DNA from: Ciona savignyi
Lineage: Eukaryota; Chordata; Ascidiacea; Phlebobranchia; Cionidae
Length of the DNA stretch: 64,000 nt
Direction of reading: 5' to 3'
NCBI GenBank assembly: GCA_000149265.1
Contig: CH003266.1
Span: 267,899 to 331,898, forward strand
Below the pieces are notes generated by a model. That model saw nothing but the letters and a program-made list of their open reading frames with translations. It did not search any database and was not told the DNA's origin. The translations under genes and the position numbers were made by a program. Position 1 is the first letter of the stretch. Each line of letters begins with the position of its first letter. Positions 46,495 through 57,800 of the stretch are shown piece after piece.

Positions 46495-46735
46495 TGTCGG
46501 GACGCCATGCCATACATTTCACAATCATGATTTGAGAACAAAATCTTATTTTTGGGGTATTTCTCTAGGTAATTTTTTTTTTAAGTTTTAAATCAGTGGC
46601 TAATGCACCACCATTCCACTAAATCTGATTAAAAATTTGGCAGCAGTTCAATCGCTATGCCCAAAAAAGCTATTTTTTTAGAAAAAAAACCTTTTGGTTT
46701 TTAACGTCCCAGGGGAATTACTCTGGATTTTTCAT
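46495..46735. repeat. Repeat H copy in the spacer after copy 2
   Basis: Nearly identical to 40975-41215; part of the duplicated spacer, which breaks off near 46977. Confidence 0.6.
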
Positions 46736-46977
46736 TCAAAATTAGCTTTATATCTGGCTTAAAAGGCAATGCAGTAGAGTGCTACTAAAGAAATTAGTTG
46801 GCTGAAAAACACCGAACGTTAACAGCTGTGTATACGACGTTTTTATCTTTAAGAACAGTGGAACGATGCACCGGTTTGATTTTCAAATTCTTTTTTTGAC
46901 AGGATAAGTAAAGTCCTGAAATAAGAACACATGTGCATTTATGATAGAGAGAATAGCACTTTTCATTGTGTTTCTTT

Positions 46978-47192
46978 TAACTATACCGGAAATTATTACC
47001 TTGCATTGTATAACAATTTTAATTCATATTATGTCACCATCAAGCATGGGAAACGATATGACCGTGTATCCCTATTGCAGTGTATTGTATACGATGTGTA
47101 CAACCATATAGTTTTCGGTAAGTCCAATAATTTGCTGGTTCTGGTCAACGTTTCTCAATTGATTACCTCATTCAGTAGTCAGCTATCTTACG
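46978..47192 (-). repeat. SINE family C fragment
   Basis: ATTGCAGTGTATTGTATACG (from about 47074) matches the core of families B and C on the minus strand. An 88-codon ORF through this segment is therefore not called as a gene. Confidence 0.45.
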
Positions 47193-49024
47193 TGTAGTGG
47201 ACATTCGCGGTTTATATAATATTTTTTGCACATTGTATTAAGTTATATTAAAAGTGTTGTAATGGGCGCTTAATGCGCGCACAGCTGTTCACTTGCCAAT
47301 CATTTCCTATGAAACAGACTATAATCCAAAAAAACACTTCCTTTATAATTCTTCCCACACATTGCGCCATACAAGCGCCTGTGTAAAAACTTATTGTATC
47401 AGATTATTATCAGAAACGCGTTCTGAAATGTAGACAAGCACTGCCTGCTTGAAGATGATATCTTCAAGCATGTATAATGAACCAGTTTAACTGTACGAAT
47501 TGTATTGTATCAGATTGCAATATATCAATAAAGAAGTTTTTTATGGAGTCCGGATTGCCATCTATTTTAGCCATGGCTGAGGTATGTTAGTTGGGGCAAC
47601 CTCATGCCAGAATTAGTGCAAGCACAAGGCGCAAACCACAAGCCTGAACTAATAAAAAAGGAAGACCCCCACATTGATGAAGCCCGACGTGATGTTGAAC
47701 TAGCGCAACCTTCCGATAGCAACAGAATGCCGAAAGTGAAGATTGCAATGAAGAACGCACCGCCTGTCATTAAGGAATCATTGCAATGAAGAACGTACCG
47801 CCTTGTCACAAAGAAGCCGTGTGAGTGAAGAACGCACCGCTTGCGAAACATTCATGAACAATACAATTCAAGAGGAAAACGAAGTTTCCATTTCGTGCCC
47901 GAGATGCTATGGCCGTGTTATCTGCGAAACCTGCGCGATCACCTGAGCCAACTTACATGCAAGTTCGCCGAGTTCGTGATGGCTTTGTTGTCTACGAGAC
48001 GGAACTCTTGACTGTCATCGAGTTGTTCAGCATTTTGCTCAAGGATTGGTGAGAAATGTGAATAGGGTATACGATCACGACTAAAGCATTATTGATTATT
48101 ACATGAGTATTGATTATCGTCTAGAGTGGCCTATTTTATATGAGTATTTTGTGTCTACTGGGTATGTTATTGCGTGTCGAGGATGCTCCACGCTGACTAT
48201 TTTTATACGAGTATGGTTTTTATGTCTATAGCGTAATTTGCGTCTGAATAATGCTTTGGTTTGATTTTTTGCCCTCTGCATGGACCACCAATGCTTTAGC
48301 TTAGCGAATAACCTGATAGTTATTTCATAGGCCCTATACAAAAAAACCTTGTTCAGTTTATTTTACAGATGTCATCCACATTTCACCATCGAAGAGATCC
48401 GACCTAGTTGTTTGTTGAAAAATATTTTTTTTCCCGCCACCATTTAAATTGTCCATACGCGATGTCCCTACAAATTAGTTATATAAATCCCATGGCGGAT
48501 TAATAGTTTCAAAATTTAAAATTTTCGGGGGAAAGGAAGCTATGTAGTGGACATTCGCGGTTTATATAATATTTTTTGCACATTGTATTAAGTTATATTA
48601 AAAGTGTTGTAATGGGCGCTTAATGCGCGCACAGCTGTTCACTTGCCAATCATTTCCTATGAAACAGACTATAATCCAAAAAAACACTTCCTTTATAATT
48701 CTTCCCACACATTGCGCCATACAAGCGCCTGTGTAAAAACTTATTGTATCAGATTATTATCAGAAACGCGTTCTGAAATGTAGACAAGCACTGCCTGCTT
48801 GAAGATGATATCTTCAAGCATGTATAATGAACCAGTTTAACTGTACGAATTGTATTGTATCAGATTGCAATATATCAATAAAGAAGTTTTTTATGGAGTC
48901 CGGATTGCCATCTATTTTAGCCATGGCTGAGGTATGTTAGTTGGGGGCAACCTCATGCCAGAATTAGTGCAAGCACAAGGCGCAAACCACAAGCCTGAAC
49001 TAATAAAAAAGGAAGACCCCCACA
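47193..49024 (+). mobile_element. Non-autonomous LTR retrotransposon (TRIM/LARD type)
   Basis: 1832 bp: LTRs at 47193-47673 and 48543-49024 (481 and 482 bp, differing by about one base), starting TGTAGTGGACA and ending CCCCCACA. Four-bp target duplication TACG on both sides (47189-47192, 49025-49028). A polypurine tract GGGGGAAAGGAAG directly precedes the 3' LTR. The 869-bp interior has no reverse transcriptase, integrase or protease. A short ORF starts inside the 5' LTR (MPELVQAQGA) and enters the interior, possibly a gag relic. The near-identical LTRs mean a very recent insertion, mobilised in trans. Confidence 0.9.
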
Positions 49025-49161
49025 TACGAATGGTTTCGAAACTAGTACCTCTCTGCTGGCAGCCCAACGGGCAACCATTCAGTCATCTGACTGAATGCTT
49101 ACGTCACAAAAAAAGAAATTACGTCACAAACCCGTCACAGATAATTAAAGTATATGAATAG

Positions 49162-49445
49162 TTAAGGATAGACTATTCATGTTTATCCCACTGAATGGAA
49201 ATACCAAGGGAGTTAACACAAGCGCAATAGTCAACTCACCGTCGGGTTACCAGAGCAATTTTAGTGTGTTGTGTATATTATTCACACGATCCTCCAATTT
49301 AGTAGAACCCAATAATCCGCTGGGTTAAGGCAATGGCCGTTAAGGGCCTTGCCCTAGAACACTACCGATTAGCTAGTGACCAGTTTCGATCTGCAACCAT
49401 TCGGTAGAAAGGCGACTCACTAATCTACCAGATTAATCAGTCGGA
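49162..49445 (-). repeat. SINE family B, full-length copy
   Basis: Minus strand; AAGGATAGAC tail at the left, tRNA-like head at the right. Confidence 0.82.
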
Positions 49446-49620
49446 TACATTTGTACACATTAGTGGAGGCTAAGAAAGAATACACATATGTGGGGGCTGG
49501 TATTGTCTGCCGCGAGGGCGAAACTGTGCAGGAAAGCCATGTGTTTGTAGCCGGAAATTGTGGGTTAATGTACATCACACAAAGGCATACAGTAAAGTAA
49601 TCCTAATGCTTATAACGCTA

Positions 49621-49960
49621 TTGAATTCATCGATTATTTGGAAGGCGTGGGGGGATCCATGGTACGTTGGTTACTGGATCGGTGGTTCGCGAGCATCAGG
49701 TAACCAAAATGTTACATATTTATTTAATCCCGTTTTAGTAATACTACTTCGCAAGTGTGTTATATTATAGACCTACAGATACATATACCTACTTCGATAC
49801 AAAAACGGTCCTAGTAACGAGCCCATCATGGTTACGAAACTTAACTCAGTAAAAAAATAAGAGGCAGTGCAGAAACAAAACAACAACTTAAGTAGCCTAA
49901 ACGTAATAATCCAGGGGAAACCGAGTGGAAATGGTAGGATGGAACACGATTACTTCTTTA
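49621..49960 (+). pseudogene. Lectin receptor fragment
   Basis: Second half of the lectin domain 1 first exon (about 49623-49700, WKAWGDPWYVGYWIGGSRAS) and a stub of the next exon at 49915-49958 where TGG has become TAG (WKW followed by stop). The intron between them carries a SINE A fragment at the same place as in copy 4, showing derivation from a copy-4-like gene. Confidence 0.82.
49764..49857 (+). repeat. SINE family A, headless copy
   Basis: GATACATATACCTACTTCGA to TTACGAAACTTAACTC. Orthologous in position to 62260-62352. Confidence 0.65.
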
Positions 49961-50390
49961 AAAAATTAAAATTCATGCACATAAAGACCATGCTAGCAAA
50001 TATTTCTGAAAATTATAACACAACTGTTTAATATTTTCTGTCGGCCAGACGCTCGATAGAAGTTATGCCGGTTGAAAACGACGTTTTCGGGTTAATGGAG
50101 AATTCCATTGGAGAATATAAATTAAAAAAAAAATTCCACCTAATATCGTAGTATTGCATTAAAGTAAGTTTTAACCAGATAAAACAAATCATTTTAGTAT
50201 AAAGGTTAGTTGCAAACAATTTTAAATGCGATGAGAATAAAGAAATCTAGTTTAACTGACAAATCGTGTTTATTAAGAATCTATTAAACACACGTATATA
50301 TCAAATTATTTAGTTAAAAATGATTTTTTATCTAAAAGATTTAGAAGGATATAAAATAGAATTAAAATATATATAATGAAGCTTTACCAT

Positions 50391-50585
50391 AGGATAGGAT
50401 AGAATAGGATATTCATCTTTATCCCCGTGAATGGGAAAACCAAAGGGATTAATACACGCTGGGTTCAGGCAATGTCCGTAAAGTGCCTTGCCCAAGGAAA
50501 CAACCGACTAGCTAGCGACCAGTTTCGCACCTTCAACCTTTCGATTGAAAGGCGACGCACTTAACCGTTAGACCAACGGGTCGGC
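50391..50585 (-). repeat. SINE family B with internal deletion
   Basis: Tail (ATAGGATAGAATAGGATATT) and head are present, but the middle third is missing between GGGATTAATACACG and CTGGGTTCAGGC. Confidence 0.82.
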
Positions 50586-50597
50586 CGACCATATGAG

Positions 50598-52584
50598 TTA
50601 TCTTCTTGTGGCCAGGTTTTCGTTTTCCACAAATGGTAGGCTTTGCATTTCTGTAAAAAAACAAGGCAGTTCATTGGTTTGAAAAGATATATTAACCCTA
50701 AATCAGCATTTACAGATAATTATATAAAAACAAAATAACCAAAGTCACACCCATTTATAATTGTCTCTTAACAATACAATAATTATAGTTGTCTCCTTAC
50801 AATACCGTTTGCAAAAATATCTATGTTTATTTAAGAATTAATCTTCTACTATAGCCATGAAATGTTTGTGCTTTGTTTACCTTCATAAACGGGAAATGGA
50901 TCCGTAGTGTATTGGACAGCTGGAACTTCTGTAATTTCTGTTCTCTCTTTTTTTCCTCCTTTGCTGTTAAAGCTAATGAAGATAAAGATTATAAGGCAAA
51001 CACGTTTGTTAATCAACCATCAAAGAAATAACCTTTCAGGAATACAATAATTACAGTACCTTAACTTATTCGTCGCAATTTCGCTACAGTATGCAAGTAT
51101 ATTTAATTAAAGCAGGTAAACAAACTTTAGTAGTTTCTAAAAGTTAGTATATACACTTATACTAAAGCATAGTAAGTGGAACACACCTTCGCTTCCTAAT
51201 ACAAATCTTTGCAACCACCATCCCTATAAGAATGGCGCATATTGGCGGGATAATGTACTTCAAAAGTTTAGTTCTTTCTGTAAATTCAGATTAAGAGGAT
51301 TATTGAATATGAAAAGAAAAATCATCAACCGAGTATCGTAACCTTACAATTTTACCCTTTTAACGGTTTATTGGGCCGAAGTTACCGTGCAATATCCAAT
51401 CACTTAAATCGACATCACCGGTTGCATTATATAGAATCTTCATAAACAATTTACTTGACAGTTATTTAATAAAATAAGCAAAATGTAATATGTAGTACCA
51501 AATAATAATGATATTTCGCAATTGGAACCACCGAAGTTAGGCTGGCAAGTGCAGTGAAAGTGACAACCATTTTCGGTACAAAGTCCACCGTTGGCACATG
51601 GAGAAGATGCACACAAACTTGTCCCATTGACTAAAACACAATGATTTGGTTAGATTACGTCTTACATAGATGGACTGTGTGTTACAAAGCTTACCTGGTC
51701 TCTCACAAGCATATCCGATCATCGTAGAACAATTTTTCAATGACCTAACCAGACTTCTCATTTCAAAGTATGCTAAAGACAAATTCAACTCAGCGATCAG
51801 TATGGTACGGATTGGTCGACCAAGTTATTGTAACCATCCATAATGCTACCATCTAACCATAGCCAAGATGAGTTGGTCATATTTCCTCCCAGCCATATCG
51901 GTTCATTGCTCAGCCAAAGCTGATTGATAAGGTTGAAAATGATTTGCGTCTCTTTGAATTTAATGATAGCAAGCGATGCTTGCTGAGAGTTACATTGCGT
52001 TTTGGCCGCTTGAAACGATGTAAATTGCGATGGAATTTGGTTGATGTGGAGTTCGCAACCATTTTCGATCGAAAGGAATCGAGCTGGTTAAAATTAATTA
52101 GTAAATTTAACTTAAACTCGATTTAACTCCTGATTGGTTTCTATTTATATGTCGGTATCAGATTGTAGCATTAGGGCGACATAAGTACAATTCAAGACTA
52201 AGCTTGATGATAGATTATACAAACTAACACACACATCATAACTTATATCAGTTTATTTTAACCATGGATCCCCCCACGCCTTCCAAATAATCGATGAATC
52301 CAAGTTCGGTTTAATTGCATTTTGCAACTGACTGTCTCTGATAATAACCAAATCACTGAGTAATGATTGACAGTGGGTTCGAGCTGCATCAAATGTTTTT
52401 CTCGATGTGACGAAGGTTAACTGACTTCCATTATAGACAAAACCTTAAACAATTATAGTTACAAGGTGAATAATAAACCAACATTTTTTCGATTTATTTT
52501 CCTTTATAACTTACTTTGGCTTTTAGCTTGTTGAAAATTGCACAAAATAAAAACGACGATTGCTGTGAAAGGTTTCCTTCCCAT
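50598..52584 (-). pseudogene. Inverted ITAM-lectin receptor copy, deleted and nonsense-bearing
   Basis: Minus strand: signal exon 52584-52515 (MGRKPFTAIVVFILC...), lectin domain 1 exon from 52443 that breaks off near 52262 after GGGGATCCATGG, lectin domain 2 exon 52083-51695, EGF 51630-51499, transmembrane 51277-51187, tail exons 50972-50881 and 50650-50598. A deletion joins the first lectin exon directly to the intron before lectin domain 2. That exon is further disrupted near 51780-51810 by an in-frame TGA. The tail keeps YEEM, but the second tyrosine is asparagine (ENENL), so there is no ITAM. This copy is useful because its tail has in-frame indels against the others (GGKKERTEITEVPAVQ), which proves the reading frame. 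Confidence 0.88.
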
Positions 52585-54268
52585 TTTTTATTACGTCTTC
52601 TGCATGTAATATACTACACTGCTCAACCGAGCTATGCAACTTCCGTGTTATTTGCATTTTATTTATTGAGTTAATAATAGCGTAAGTAGCACATGAATGT
52701 GTATGCTTTTGTATTATGTACAATATCCCACAATGTTCGGCTACAAATTTTAATACAACCAAGGAAGGCCGCAAATCAAATATTTGATCATTTTTCACAG
52801 CGCTTACCTTTAAACCCAAGACCTCCGGAAGAAAGAGTAACGTTTGTTGTTTGTATACGAATTGACTGCGCTTACCAGTCGCACGTTTGTATATTAGCTT
52901 TTCTGTGACATTTTGACGGAAACTTTAAAAAATTATACATTATAGCAAATAAAAATATCACAACCGCTTATTTCGTGTTAGGTCATAAATATGTTCTGTA
53001 CAAAATAAATGATATTATTAACTAACACTGACGTAGAGATTTCTCAAAGCTTTATGCCAATGACTAATTAAATCGTAAATGACGTCACACAAACTGCCTT
53101 ATGATGTTATCAAGTCTTGATCTTGTGACGTGGGAGGGTGCGAAGAATAAGTTGCAAACCCTGTATGTGAGTCGGCGCGTTTGTTGTTATGACGTCATAA
53201 GAGTGTGCGTGACGTGCCTAGCAGTCATGCTTTTTCCTCTCACGGTAGAAGATATCAGTCACAACCAATGTGTTTTTTTCCCAATTGTCATGCGCTTTAA
53301 TCAACCGTGGCAGGTTACTAAAGAAAATTTATGTTTTGACGTAACGATTCGGACAGATAACTAAGTGGAAGCTCGTCGGACTGATAACCGAGAGGTCCCG
53401 GTTTCGAAGCCAGCCATTAAAAAGCCGACTGCGTTCTGAGACAAAATACTTGATAATTATTGTACGAAATAGGCACATTGTAAATTCTCTATAACTATGG
53501 CGATCCATATCGTATACAATACACTGTAATGGCTGCAGTGATTCTACGACGATTTATTGTTGAGCTCTGTATTAGTATATGACCCTCGTTCAATACATTT
53601 TGTGACTATTATAGAACAACTAAAATTAAAAATTAAAAAAATCGCTCTTCAATCTAAATCCTGATTCCCGAAGGGTTATACATTCATCAACTACCACTTG
53701 TGCTTGAATTCAATGCCGATTTTTGTTGCTGCAATAGGTTGGCCGCTACACCCATCTCTGTTTTTCTTTAAAGCAATGGTTTGAATGAGTTTAAATAAAT
53801 AACATTTCAGACGAAACAGCTTAATTGATAAAGTTTTGGGAATTAGCCCTTAACTTTTTATTACAATTCCAATTTAGGTACATAAAGATCATGTCAGCTA
53901 ACATACCTGAAATTTATAACACAAATATTTAGTTTTGGTCTGTCAACTAAACGATGTAAGTTATGTCGGTCAATATTTTAGTTTTTGGGTAAAATTTCCC
54001 CTGGAGGATACATATGAAATAAATAAGAAAGCGTTTTAATCTTGTAGAACAGTTTTTCTGTAATTTTTAACTAAATCAAACAAGTCATTGTGGTTTTAAT
54101 GGTTATTAAAACAATTTAGCGGCGGTGTAAAAAAACGAAAATTACAACTGACGAATATATTTTATTAAGAATTTATACAACAAACGTAAATATTAAACTA
54201 ATCAGGCAAAAATGTTTAATATATTTAATGGTAAAGCTTCCCCATTAGATTTAGTTTCTAGTGGCGAG
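52262..54268 (-). repeat. Inverted duplication, arm 1
   Basis: Reverse complement of 59889-62158, covering the end of one receptor gene, the spacer and the first exons of the next. Breakpoints: left in the lectin exon near 52262, right in the last tail exon remnant near 54268, where a SINE A fragment follows. Confidence 0.85.
53355..53606 (+). repeat. SINE family C copy
   Basis: tRNA-like head (GTCGGACTGATAACCGAGAG, then GGTTTCGAAGCC) and body including ATCGTATACAATACACTGTA. Its inverted partner is at 60770-61015. Confidence 0.65.
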
Positions 54269-54269
54269 G

Positions 54270-54331
54270 TTTTTTTATAGTAGTCGGTATATGTATCGGT
54301 CGTGTTAACCATTCGGCCACACGACCGTACA
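54270..54331 (-). repeat. SINE family A partial copy
   Basis: Minus-strand head part, ending ATTCGGCCACACGACCGTAC, at the edge of the inverted block. Confidence 0.75.
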
Positions 54332-54344
54332 AATTCTGACCAAC

Positions 54345-54435
54345 ATCCGTCAAGTACTTCGGCTCAGGACACGGTCGGCCATCTAACGGTTGGTTTTGAA
54401 ACCGTCATCTTTGAACCTACAGTCCGACGCCGCCA
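54345..54435 (-). repeat. SINE family C fragment
   Basis: Same segment as 38862-38945 (AAGTACTTCGGCTCAGGAC, GGTTGGTTTTGAAACCG). Confidence 0.5.
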
Positions 54436-54882
54436 TTTTGTGGATTCTTACGTCTCAAAACAAATAACGTCACAAACTCGTGACGGCTGATTAAACACAT
54501 AACACTAAAAAAAAGTTTAACTTTCAAACCTTTTTAAAAAGTGTTCGAAAAATCGCCACAGAGGGACTAATATACAAACAAACGACCGGTGAGCGCAGCA
54601 GAATCGTATACAAACAACAAACATAGCATTTTCTTCTGGAGGTCGTGTGTTCAAAGACATGGGCCGTAAAAAAACAATCCAGTATTTGATTTGCAGCATT
54701 CCTTGGTTGTATTAGTGTTTGTAGCCGGAAATTGTGGATTAGTGTACATCACATAAAGGCATACAGTCATGCAGTTCTAATGCTATTATTAACTCAGGAA
54801 ACAACATGGGCTTAAAATAACATGGAAGTCGAATAGATTTGCTAGGCAGTGCGCAGTGAATTAAATGCAGAAGAATTAGAAA

Positions 54883-57800
54883 ATGGGAGGTCAGCCTATT
54901 ATAGCAATCGTCGTATTTATTTTGTGCATTTTCCAACAAGCTAAGAGCCAAAGTAAGTGATGTAAAAAATCTAATAAATTTGTGTTTATAATTTACATTA
55001 TACATTTAATTGTTTAAGGTTTTGTCTACAATGGAAGTCAGTTAACCTTCGTTACATCGAGAAAAACATTTGATGCAGCTCGAACACACTGCCAATCATT
55101 ACTCGGTGATTTGGTTATTATCAGAGACAGTCAGTTGCAGAATACAGTTAAGCCGCTCTTGGATTCATCGATTATTTGGAAGGCGTGGGGGCATCCATGG
55201 TACGTTGGTTACTGGATCGGTGGTTCGATTGCATCAGGTAAACACGAGTTAATCTCTTTCTTACAATAAGACTATTTTGAAGCTGTGCACATTCTTTTTA
55301 TATGAATATAAATCAAATTTATGTCACCCCGGTCTATAAGCCCCACCCACCTCCATCACCTCCATGATGTCAACCCGGTACATGACCACCGATACCCCCA
55401 CCCACCCACATGCAGCTTTGATACAACGTACCATTTAACACAATGATAAGAAGCTAGACTACCACAATGATCGAAAAACTATTGCCTTTCCATTTTGTTC
55501 TTTTAACTGGGTGCTAATGCCTTTGTATTCAGGAGAAACCGAGTGGAAATGGTGGGATGGAACACGATTACCTCTGGCAGGAGTCACTGATACTTACCAA
55601 CACTGGATTGGTGTTGAACCGAATCATCCTGCTTTAGAAAGGGCATGTGCAGCTTTGACTCCGTATGACTCTATCAACTCTTACTCGAACATCAAAGGTG
55701 GTTGGTTGGCTGACACATGCACCCATACGAAGTATTTTATTTGCCAAAGAGGTAAACATTGCAATTTCGAAGTATGTTTGCTCTGAAAAAACGAAGTAAT
55801 TTATATTTCTTGCGTACTGTGGCTTATAATCGTTTTATGGTTAAACTCTTTCCCTCCCAACTCGCCATATATCGCGAGTTGGTGGGAAAACATGGTATCC
55901 CGTCTGTCCATAAATGGATACAAATCTAAAAAACGATTTCTCCGCAATGCGTAATGGTAGAGACCTCAGCTATGGCTCATTCGATCAAGGAAACCCTATA
56001 TTTTATTCTCTGTGATTATCGTGGAGAAATATTAAAAATGCGAGGAGTGATAGCCTTTCTTTTTCAAGGCCTATTTTCTATCGATTTTACAAGGCCTCTT
56101 ATTTCTATCGATTTTACACGAATTTACACGTGACTAACTCAGCCAATAGGAGTCGTGTTAACTTGCGGAGAAGCTTTTTTTGTCAAGCAAGTCTTTCTTT
56201 ACATTCTCTGTAAATTTCGTGCCGTTGAGATAAAAAGGAGAGCGTTGGTGACGTTTTCGCCACGGGCGGTACGCCGCGTGTTCACCAAAGCATGAACCCA
56301 GCTGTGCCTGCTGAGAGCGTCCTGCTGAGAGCTCGATAAAGAAAAAAGGCGACGAGACTAGTTCCCTGTGCACAAGCTGGCGGTTAGAGCAAAGGCAGAC
56401 GCTGTTTTTTTTATACTTTTCACTGTTTTGATTTTAAAAAACTCTAAAAACTTCAATGCGTTTTGGTTCATTTTTTCATAATATAGCCAGAAAAAAGGGA
56501 AATTTCAATTACAAATAGTAAAAAAACTACTGAAGATAGAAATACAGTTCGAATTTTCCTGAGTACAAAAACTATTAGACAATCTACATTCCAATTTTCA
56601 TATCATTTGGGCATTCCAATAATAAGTGAGTATTTCGTTTGTCAGTGCACCTCAAATTTTTCAAAGTCGAGCAGAATTTTCTTTGCATAAAAAGTGGTGT
56701 TCACTAAAGTTTACATAATATATTCTTTATTAGAGGTAGTATTTAGATGTGCAGCTTGTTTTTAGAAAAACTGTGCTAATTTGAAAATGACTAAAAATTG
56801 TAAAAAACACTGCGGGACAGCATGTTTGAATTAATGCATTTGGCCGGGAGTGAAAGAGATGGTTAATATGTTAAAAACTGGTAAAGACTGTACAGGCATG
56901 CACCAATATATCCCAAGGTTCCCAATTATATATACCGGTATAAAATATGTCCAACTGCTTTAGAAATGTGTATGGCTAGGTCATACATATTCTAGCGATA
57001 CCGGGTAGTTGTATTTAGTGTTGTAAGCTCACCATCCAGCTTTGTGTGAATAACATACCTTTTTTCCGCTTATGAACCTGTTAGGTATTATTGAGATTTA
57101 ACTTAATAAAAAAATAAAAAGTCATAAATTACATTTTTATTAGGAAATTTCAAACCGAGAAATAAACTAAAAGACAATACATAACTAATAGATCTATGTC
57201 TGCCCACATCCTGCCAAAATGGAGGGACGTGCAACAGATTACCACTGGACTACAGCTGCTCCTGTTTGCCTGGTTACAGTGGACGAAACTGTGAAACAGG
57301 TGTGTTCAGTATAGGTTTTAGTCCGGGTTTAGTTAAGCCAGCAGTCACGGTCAACTGAAGAGCAACAACCATATGTCAATCATCACCATTTGTAAAGCAT
57401 ATTTTGATTGTAACCTATATGTGTATATATATACTAGTATGTTCCCTAACCACAACCACCATATGTTATAGGCCTACACATTTTGTATTGCTTGTTTCTG
57501 CAAGTGGAAACGAATTAAAACATCTTGAAAATGGACGTCATTTATTTTTACGAAGTTTTGCTCCCCTTTCGCTAAATTGCACGACGAAATAAGAAAGCAA
57601 GCACCAAGACTAGCACATACTACTTTTACCACAGAAATGAGGAATCGCCACCATTGTTACCCATCAAAATACTCGTTTAAATACCATATCTAAGAGAGTA
57701 CCACTCGGCAGATGTGGTTACGCATAGAGGTCTACTGATTAGTTATGCGCCATCTCAAGTGTGCAACAGTAGTTTGACAATGTACATTTTCAATAGATGT

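Noticed and set aside
46931..47197. 88-codon ORF after copy 2 as a novel exon
   Set aside because: It contains the SINE C core on the opposite strand and has no family motif.
52523..52819. 98-codon ORF duplicated at 61602-61898
   Set aside because: Out of frame with, and overlapping, the signal exon of the lectin units; preserved only because the DNA was recently duplicated.
53101..53364. 87-codon ORF resembling the minus-strand ORF at 61004-61204
   Set aside because: The similarity only reflects the inverted duplication. The ORFs lie in spacer DNA and differ by frame-changing indels.
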